Below, piece by piece: positions 9,201 through 13,028 of a stretch of DNA of 13,028 nucleotides. Both the position numbers and the translations under genes were made by a program. Origin of the DNA: Bacteroidaceae bacterium (GTDB lineage: Bacteria > Bacteroidota > Bacteroidia > Bacteroidales > Bacteroidaceae). The stretch covers positions 1 through 13,028 of the forward strand of contig JAEDNQ010000053.1 of NCBI GenBank assembly GCA_016302435.1. Reading direction: 5' to 3'. Each line of letters opens with the position of its first letter. Positions within the stretch are counted from its first letter, which is position 1. Under the pieces are notes generated by a model that made no database searches, was not told where the DNA came from, and was given only the letters and a program-made list of their open reading frames with translations.

Positions 9201-10869
9201 GAGGGCTACAACGAAGGAAGGCAGGTCGTATGAGCTTAAATATAAGAAGGTGGACGCCAACACCATCAAGATTGTGAACCACGACACGGTGCCTATCAAG
9301 GTGTCGGTAGTGGCTAAGACTCCTCTCGACCAACTGAGCTGGTACAAGACGGCTCAGGTCTTCGCCCGAGGTCTCACCATGCTGCGCAATGTCAGCATCT
9401 CTTACCGCAACACCTATGCCCTCACTCTGCCTGGATTCAAGACAGAGGTGGGTGATGCCTTCGGACAGAAGAGCACGGGCATGGGCCTCTCCCCAGGCCT
9501 CGGCTTTGCCTTCGGCGCGGTGGGTGACGGCTACATAGACAAGGCTGCCAGAAACGGATGGCTTATGATGAACGACAGCAACATCACCACTCCTGCCACC
9601 ACGGCAGCCATGGAAGACCTCCAGCTGAAGGCTACCCTCGAACCTATCAGGGACCTGAAGATAGACCTCAGCGCCAGCCGCACCACCAACAAGACGAAGA
9701 GCATACAGTTCATGTATGATGGCATGCCGACGACTCAGAGCGGTAGCTTCAGCATGACGGTAGTGTCAATAGGCTCGGCCTTCGGCTCTAACGGAGGCAT
9801 CAACGACAACTACCGCTCTAAGCACTTTGAGAAGTTCCTCAGCAACCTCTCCATCGTCAAGGGACGACTGGAAAACAAATATGCCCAGATGACCTACCCT
9901 GCCAGTGCGGGAGAAGAATGGGCAGGAAAGCCATACAACGCTGAGAACGGCGGTGTGGACATATACTCGGCAGATGTCATGGTGCCAGCCTTCCTCGCTG
10001 CCTACTGCGGCAAGAATGCCATCTCAACGCCTCTCGACATCTTCCCTACGCTCTCAAGGCTCATGCCCAACTGGACTATCAAGTACAGCGGCTTGACTAA
10101 ACTGTCGCCATGGATAGGAGAGCACTTCAAGAGCTTCAACATCAACCACGCCTACAAGAGCGTGTACTCTGTGGGTGCATACAACTCATACTCCAACTAC
10201 ATGGAGTACATGGGCGAATGGGGATTCATCAGCGACGTGACAACTGGCAACCCTGTCCCAAGCTCTATGTACAACGTTTCGACGGTGAGCATCAACGAGT
10301 CCTTCTCACCTCTCATCGGTGTAGACATGACCTTCAACAATGGTCTGACAGCCAAGGCAGAGTATAAGAAGATACGCACGCTCAACCTCTCCATGACCAG
10401 TGTGGCTCTCACCGAAAACTTCTCCAACGACATCGTCATCGGACTGGGATACAAGCTCAAAGACCTCAACCTCTTTGGAGCTAAGAACATCCAAAATCCT
10501 GACTACAAGAAGTCGAAGAAGAAGTCAAAGTCGAAGTCGGGAAAAGCACAGGACGACGACAAGAGCGCCACAAACAAGACATCGGCTCGAACTCGAGGCT
10601 CTGTCAGCCACGACCTGAACATCAGGGCAGACTTCTCTTATCGCATGCAGAACGCTCTCAACCGCAACATCCAGACAGCAATCACTACTGCCACCAGCGG
10701 TTCGACAGCATACAAGATCTCGCTCTCTGCTGACTACACGTTCAGCCGCATGCTCACCATGTCGGGCTTCCTCGACTGGCAGAAGAACATACCTATCGTC
10801 TCGCAGTCGTCATTCCCAACTACCACAGCCGACTTCGGAGTAAGCATGAAGTTCTCGCTGACAAGGTAA
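3247..10869 (+). CDS. sprA: T9SS outer-membrane translocon SprA/Sov (cell surface protein SprA)
   Basis: SprA is the giant outer-membrane beta-barrel channel through which type IX cargo leaves the cell; it is called Sov in Porphyromonas gingivalis. The 2540 aa fit the family, which is roughly 2400-2500 aa. The N-terminus (KHFLRNIIYILLVMTSVGSIAA) is a signal peptide. Family-like segments include NTDATFDFDSKNLKLSYEG from residue 233, SYLDDFDNNKE from 832, FYINLGDISEDI from 1009, DPAGDDYHYFRGSDYD from 1108 and VEVWVNELRMQDF from 1495. The C-terminal half is rich in alternating aromatic/polar beta-strands. The start is a TTG: an in-frame TAA lies at 3229-3231, no ATG lies between, and the next in-frame ATG (3289) would cut away most of the signal peptide. 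Odd points are a tandem VREVY duplication (911-921), a Lys/Asp/Ser-rich stretch (about 1898-1958) and a second Lys/Ser-rich one (about 2420-2440). No clear terminator follows, so it may be cotranscribed with the next two genes. Confidence 0.95.
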   Translation: MKHFLRNIIYILLVMTSVGSIAAMSNRYVTFGMDAAEMINSVAASDMAEAAPEREAALADSVKVKKTDYPQGGHAESFAMDLKDPENIKPDTAVYDEKAGVYKVGTKLGDKFLSQPWWMTPEEYMKWSERQAFLDHFKMRNDSLFASKGKDKFDFTDMHFDLGPAEKIFGPGGVRVKTQGSAELKFGYNYKFTDDPSLSERNRTTKSFEFDEKINISVNAQVGDKMDFNINYNTDATFDFDSKNLKLSYEGKEDEIVKLLEAGNITFPTNSSLIRGSSALFGIRTDLQFGRLKLQTVVSQKESKSKSVGSKGSTQLVPFEMQVNDYEADTHYFLAHYFHDTYDKACSTLPNITSGITINRIEVWVTNTGGQTENTRNIIGLVDLAEQKKIGNDNWASTGVANPCNASNNLYSSMTTTYADARNIDQTTTVLDAVMQGGVEYEKVENARLLTSSDYTLNKHLGYISLKTSMQANQALAVAYEYTYNGQTYQVGEFSSDQKDSDKALYVKLLKNTSSSPKIANWRLMMKNVYKLRAMSIQKEDFKMDIKYLSDTTGVNLNYLPEEQFKQTTLLKMMNLDRLDNNNKTNPNGKFDYLEGYTIQAQNGRIIFPVAEPFGQWLRDKIGNHAVADKYCYDELYDSTKTAATQVTEKNKFTLMGEYKATRSGTIQIGNGMSAIPQGSVTVTAGGVTLVEGTDYTVDYAGGEVTIINQSILDAGTNINVSLEESSEYGSMRKTMVGLNWEYELSKSLSFGGTFLKVNEKPLTSKVAMGAEPLNNTLWGLHLNWKQNSQWLTNMLDKIPLLNLSAPSSISFTGEYAQLDAGKSKETQGGASYLDDFDNNKEVSDVSNPKDWMLSSTPSHLEYGKLSNDVRYGYNRARLAWYNIDPLFTRRSSSLTPSHIKSDLDQLSNHYVREVYVREVYPNRDTNQGESNTLSVLNLAYYPQERGPYNLDTDVDDHARLNSPEKRWGGMMRRINESDFENANVQYIEFWMMDPFIYTKDDKRYGGDFYINLGDISEDILKDGKKYYESGMPVSNAATYTETVWGRVPSEKSVVYSFSNESGARQKQDIGLNGLADADERTYGIYADYLNEMKSKVTPAVFDSLYNDPAGDDYHYFRGSDYDARQTSILDRYKLINSPEGNSPNTSESAESYSTAYKSTPDAEDVNSDYTMNEYENFYEYHVSLRPEDMMVGRNFIVDSRETSVSLRNGNKETMTWYLFRIPVDQYEGKQGSINDFSSIRFMRMYMTGFAEPIVVRMANLDLVKGNWRNYTKTLYTGEKPSISGSLVASTVNIEENNDKTPVNYVLPPGVTRILDPSQPQLTQDNEQALALTVENLATGDARAVYKTMNKDLRNYRHLQMFIHANAMEGDNELQDNQMSVFVRLGSDYKSNYYEYEIPLRLTPAGHYDTYTTQGCTAVWPEENMLDIDFSVLTDLKHERNKAKARGEASYTTLYYAYDKNKPNNKVSVIGNPSLGEVKTMMIGVRNNGRRTGSVEVWVNELRMQDFSNDGGWAAQGNLNVQLSDFGSVNMTGHVETAGFGGLEEGINERRDDNLYEWSITTQFELGKFFPSKWKMTLPLYYSYSWQKISPKYNPFDTDMLLKDALNECENQSARDSLSSLTESVVKNKNFSLSNWKSGIQSRKPMPYDPANFSVSYSYSQKYKTGETTVYENEENWKLNFSYNYSPKFKAWEPFKNMKGKSKWLDIIKAQNLQWLPQSIGFNSDISRSYYEFQERDIDAGTKLPVVFSDQILWNRDLTIRWDIFKALKLSWTSSTHAEIEEPYTVVNKNLYPDEYAAWKDSVKRSFASFGRPLTYRSTFTGSYQVPFNKIPCFDWITADGSYNANYNWTRGTELEDGTSLGHTASSQRTVNINGKFNLENLYKKWKFLADVEKRFSGSKNSTANSRNGSRTSRTNNKNDKDSKSAKDSKNAKDGKGDKGNSDEADSKDGGKAASKKKGFTKEVTLNDSTDVEVKHGQNSKRIIVRATTKEGRSYELKYKKVDANTIKIVNHDTVPIKVSVVAKTPLDQLSWYKTAQVFARGLTMLRNVSISYRNTYALTLPGFKTEVGDAFGQKSTGMGLSPGLGFAFGAVGDGYIDKAARNGWLMMNDSNITTPATTAAMEDLQLKATLEPIRDLKIDLSASRTTNKTKSIQFMYDGMPTTQSGSFSMTVVSIGSAFGSNGGINDNYRSKHFEKFLSNLSIVKGRLENKYAQMTYPASAGEEWAGKPYNAENGGVDIYSADVMVPAFLAAYCGKNAISTPLDIFPTLSRLMPNWTIKYSGLTKLSPWIGEHFKSFNINHAYKSVYSVGAYNSYSNYMEYMGEWGFISDVTTGNPVPSSMYNVSTVSINESFSPLIGVDMTFNNGLTAKAEYKKIRTLNLSMTSVALTENFSNDIVIGLGYKLKDLNLFGAKNIQNPDYKKSKKKSKSKSGKAQDDDKSATNKTSARTRGSVSHDLNIRADFSYRMQNALNRNIQTAITTATSGSTAYKISLSADYTFSRMLTMSGFLDWQKNIPIVSQSSFPTTTADFGVSMKFSLTR
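5980..6009. repeat. 15-bp perfect tandem duplication inside sprA
   Basis: The 15-mer gtgagagaggtgtac occurs twice back to back (5980-5994 and 5995-6009). It encodes a doubled Val-Arg-Glu-Val-Tyr at about residues 912-921 of SprA, followed by PNRD. The reading frame is kept. Identity at every third base suggests a recent duplication or conversion event, because neighbouring synonymous positions are not otherwise constrained to match. Confidence 0.85.
9005..9058. repeat. 18-bp tandem repeats encoding a Lys/Asp/Ser-rich stretch in sprA
   Basis: Three consecutive 18-bp units (9005-9022, 9023-9040, 9041-9058) share the core ccaaagacagcaag. The first two differ at two positions and the third is more diverged. 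They lie within a hydrophilic region, about residues 1898-1958 of SprA, made mostly of Lys, Asp, Ser, Asn and Gly. The family-like segment beginning FTKEVTLNDST follows. The stretch is probably a disordered loop grown by repeat slippage; which side of the membrane it faces is not known. Confidence 0.7.
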
Positions 10870-10917
10870 GACCGGATAGTCAGGAAAAGCAGGAAAGACT
10901 GGATAGTCAGGAAAAGC
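10870..10917. repeat. 27-bp-period direct repeat between sprA and the next gene
   Basis: The 21-bp stretches at 10870-10890 and 10897-10917 differ at one base (gaccggatagtc against gactggatagtc, then caggaaaagc) and are separated by 6 bp. The first begins directly after the sprA stop codon. No stem-loop with a T-tract is seen in this 87-bp gap, so it does not look like a terminator. It resembles the other short intergenic tandem repeats in the window in kind but not in sequence. Confidence 0.82.
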
Positions 10918-10956
10918 CCTGCCGCTACGCCTCATCACCCTCAAAACTCCCTCCAC

Positions 10957-11655
10957 ATGATGATACCGCAAGATTACCTCCGCCAACTCATCCTCAGCCG
11001 CAGCTGGCCCTCCCTCACAACAGCCTTGGACAAGATGTCCAACATGCAGTTCAGACTGACTGTAAAGTTTCTGAGAGAGCAGCTACTGCCAACAATAGAT
11101 GACTGTGACCTCTTCTGGGAGGCACTGGCACACATTATATTATATAAGAGCAAAGCCATGATCACTTGCATCGTGGCAGCAAAGGGCCTCGCTCAGTCTG
11201 GCAGACTCCGATTTGACACGGAGGGGTGCAGGAGGATAAAAGACCATCTTGCCGCACATCAGCCAGAGGCTCTGACCAAAATAGCCATGATGACAGTCCC
11301 GCTGCTGGTGACTGAGGAACAGATAGAGACCATGCTGGACGCTTTTGGCATCAACACAGCCGAACAGAGGATTGCCATCTTGCTGACGACGGGCTCGCCA
11401 TTAGCATACTTCACCATCTTCAAGACTCTCAAGATGAGTGAGGACGCAGAGCTGACACGACGATGCTGCACCAGCCTCATCAAGAGAAAGGAGGACATGG
11501 CTTTCAATGCAGCATGCATCTTCAAGGAATATTTCGGCTTGGAAGACCTGCCTGCACAGTTCTCGCTGAAGATAGAACACTATGAACTCAGCCACATAGA
11601 CCGCGACTACTCCACATTCCTCCGAATGCTCAATGGTAAAAGACCTACAATATGA
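10957..11655 (+). CDS. Hypothetical protein, helical, translationally coupled to xseA
   Basis: I do not recognise this 232-aa protein. It has no signal peptide and no long hydrophobic segment, so it is probably cytoplasmic. The composition suggests an all-alpha protein with short amphipathic helices, for example around LTTALDKM, LRFDTEGCRRIKDHL and TEEQIETMLDAFGI; a helical-repeat fold is possible but unproven. Cysteines occur at about positions 50, 65, 86, 170, 171 and 187 without a metal-binding spacing. Two adjacent ATG codons open the frame, and the first is used here. The stop codon overlaps the xseA start (ATGA), so the two genes should be translated together. That suggests, without proving, a role linked to nucleic-acid metabolism. 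The gap to sprA is 87 bp with no terminator. Codon use resembles the flanking genes, so it looks native. Confidence 0.85.
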   Translation: MMIPQDYLRQLILSRSWPSLTTALDKMSNMQFRLTVKFLREQLLPTIDDCDLFWEALAHIILYKSKAMITCIVAAKGLAQSGRLRFDTEGCRRIKDHLAAHQPEALTKIAMMTVPLLVTEEQIETMLDAFGINTAEQRIAILLTTGSPLAYFTIFKTLKMSEDAELTRRCCTSLIKRKEDMAFNAACIFKEYFGLEDLPAQFSLKIEHYELSHIDRDYSTFLRMLNGKRPTI

Positions 11656-12983
11656 AGACTCTGACTCTCTACGAACTCAACTACATAGTCAAGCGCACAC
11701 TCCAGATGACACTCGACCAAACATACTGGGTTAAGGCTGAGATAAGTGAAATGCAAGCCAACAGGCATTGCTACATGGAGCTGGTGCAGAAGGACCCTAA
11801 GACGCACGACATTGAAGCAAGGGCAAAAGCTCAGGTGTGGGCGACGACATGGAATCTGTTAAGGCCTACATTCGAAAGAGCTACAGGACAGAGGCTCGCT
11901 GCAGGCATGGAGATACTGGTGGAGGTCAAGGTGACTTTTCATGAGTTGTATGGCTTCTCGCTCAACATCATCGACATCGACCCGACGTACACACTCGGTG
12001 ACATGGCGCGCCGACGCATGGAAATAATCCAGCGACTGAGGGATGAAGGTGTCTTCACCATGAACAAGGAACTGCCGCTGCCTCGCCTCATGAAGCGCAT
12101 AGCCGTCATCTCATCTGCTACAGCTGCCGGATATGGCGACTTCTGCAACCAGCTGTACAACAATTCTGCAGGCTTGGCTTTCGAAACGTCGCTCTTTCCA
12201 GCCAGCATGCAGGGCAATGAGACAGAGCTGAGCGTCATCAACGCGCTCAACCGCATAGCGGAGCAGGCAGGCTTATGGGACGTAGTGGTCATCACCCGAG
12301 GTGGTGGCTCTACATCTGACCTCAACGCTTTTGACAGCCTCGAACTGGCAGAGAACGTAGCTCAGTTTCCGCTGCCTGTCATCACTGGCATAGGACACGA
12401 GAGGGACGACACCATCATCGACCTCGTCTCTCACACACGAGTGAAGACTCCTACCGCCGCCGCCGAGTTTATCATTCAGCACCAAGAGGCTGAGCTGAAC
12501 ATGATACTCGACATGGAAGACCTCATCAACACGACTGCCGCACGCATCGTGGATGATGAGAAAACACGACTGAGGATGCTGACCAACCGCCTGCCTGCAT
12601 CGTGCGCTAACTACACTGCACGAGAAGAGGTGAAGATAGCTCGCATCATGACCGCCATAGAGGCAAAGGCAACACAGATGGCAGACAAGGAGCGCAACAA
12701 GATTGACATGGCTCTACAACGGCTCAAAGCGGCATCGGCTAATATCATCAGCCGAGAGTGGAGACGCATAGAACTGGCTGAGGCAAAGACCAAAACAGCT
12801 GACCCCATGACCATACTGCGGCTCGGCTACAGCATCACGAAAGTGAATGGGCGTGTCGTCACGGACATCAGCAACATCAAGAAGGGTGACTGCTTGGAAA
12901 CAGCTCTGGCTAACGGTGTTGTAAGGTCGACTGTGGAAGCTACCAAAGCAGACCCCGGCATTATGCCGGAAGACCATACATAG
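11652..12983 (+). CDS. xseA: Exodeoxyribonuclease VII large subunit
   Basis: XseA is the catalytic subunit of exonuclease VII, which degrades single-stranded DNA from both ends into oligonucleotides in repair; several small XseB subunits complete the enzyme. The 443 aa match the family length. An N-terminal OB-fold covers about 5-110 (YWVKAEISEMQ, then HCYMELVQKD). The catalytic domain follows, with D163 (AAGYGDF), R216 (TRGGGS), H249 and D252 (GIGHERD), corresponding to the E. coli active-site residues D155, R205, H238 and D241. TPTAAAE (266-272) is also typical. A long charged region (about 275-385) should form the coiled-coil XseB-binding stalk, and DPMTILRLGYSITK near 380-395 is the usual C-terminal motif. 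The start overlaps the upstream stop by 4 bp. No xseB appears in the remaining 45 bp; it may lie beyond the window. Confidence 0.95.
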   Translation: MKTLTLYELNYIVKRTLQMTLDQTYWVKAEISEMQANRHCYMELVQKDPKTHDIEARAKAQVWATTWNLLRPTFERATGQRLAAGMEILVEVKVTFHELYGFSLNIIDIDPTYTLGDMARRRMEIIQRLRDEGVFTMNKELPLPRLMKRIAVISSATAAGYGDFCNQLYNNSAGLAFETSLFPASMQGNETELSVINALNRIAEQAGLWDVVVITRGGGSTSDLNAFDSLELAENVAQFPLPVITGIGHERDDTIIDLVSHTRVKTPTAAAEFIIQHQEAELNMILDMEDLINTTAARIVDDEKTRLRMLTNRLPASCANYTAREEVKIARIMTAIEAKATQMADKERNKIDMALQRLKAASANIISREWRRIELAEAKTKTADPMTILRLGYSITKVNGRVVTDISNIKKGDCLETALANGVVRSTVEATKADPGIMPEDHT

Positions 12984-12999
12984 CTCCAATAAATGGGGT

Positions 13000-13028
13000 A
13001 TCACTTCCAACATACGAACATCACTTCC
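13000..13028. repeat. 20-bp-period tandem repeat at the right edge (partial)
   Basis: The 9-mer atcacttcc occurs at 13000-13008 and again at 13020-13028, giving a 20-bp period that is cut by the window end. It begins 16 bp after the xseA stop. The unit contains ccaacatac, which also occurs in the 38-bp repeat at the left edge, but the rest differs. Only 1.45 units are visible, so the array is tentative. Confidence 0.5.

Noticed and set aside
12955..12969. Short inverted repeat ccggca-tta-tgccgg near the end of xseA as a terminator
   Set aside because: It lies inside the coding sequence, has only a 6-bp stem and lacks a following T-tract.

Overview
The window looks like chromosomal DNA from a Bacteroidales bacterium, most likely Prevotella or a close relative. 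The evidence is a gingivalis-type glutamate dehydrogenase, a 2540-residue SprA/Sov type IX secretion translocon, a secreted GH5 glycanase, a TAnnTTTG-type promoter element, AT-rich leaders without clear Shine-Dalgarno sites, and moderately high GC. The genus is an inference.

Layout. A partial 38-bp tandem repeat (1-105) precedes gdhA (155-1492, +). A convergent spacer of about 300 bp follows. It holds a degenerate 9-bp tandem repeat, a perfect 15-bp-stem hairpin and, on the minus strand, an in-frame C-terminal extension beyond the stop codon of the next gene. That gene is a secreted GH5 endoglucanase-like protein (1798-3021, -) with all eight conserved GH5 residues. It diverges from sprA (3247-10869, +), a giant outer-membrane protein that fills more than half the window. 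After 87 bp carrying a 27-bp-period repeat come an unrecognised helical 232-aa protein (10957-11655, +) and xseA (11652-12983, +), which overlap by 4 bp. The window ends inside another short tandem repeat with a 20-bp period.

How the genes relate. SprA forms the outer-membrane channel of the type IX secretion system (T9SS). The adjacent GH5 enzyme would be a plausible T9SS cargo if its reading frame continued through one TAA codon: the next 37 codons, in the same frame, look like a T9SS type A sorting signal. As it stands the enzyme has a signal peptide but no sorting tail, so it should reach the periplasm only. GdhA (ammonia assimilation or glutamate catabolism) and XseA (exonuclease VII large subunit) are housekeeping genes with no evident link to secretion.

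I see no phage, transposon, CRISPR or obvious novel multi-gene system. The most notable items are the interrupted sorting tail, the unrelated tandem repeats in most of the intergenic gaps, the TTG start and in-frame expansions of sprA, and the uncharacterised gene coupled to xseA.
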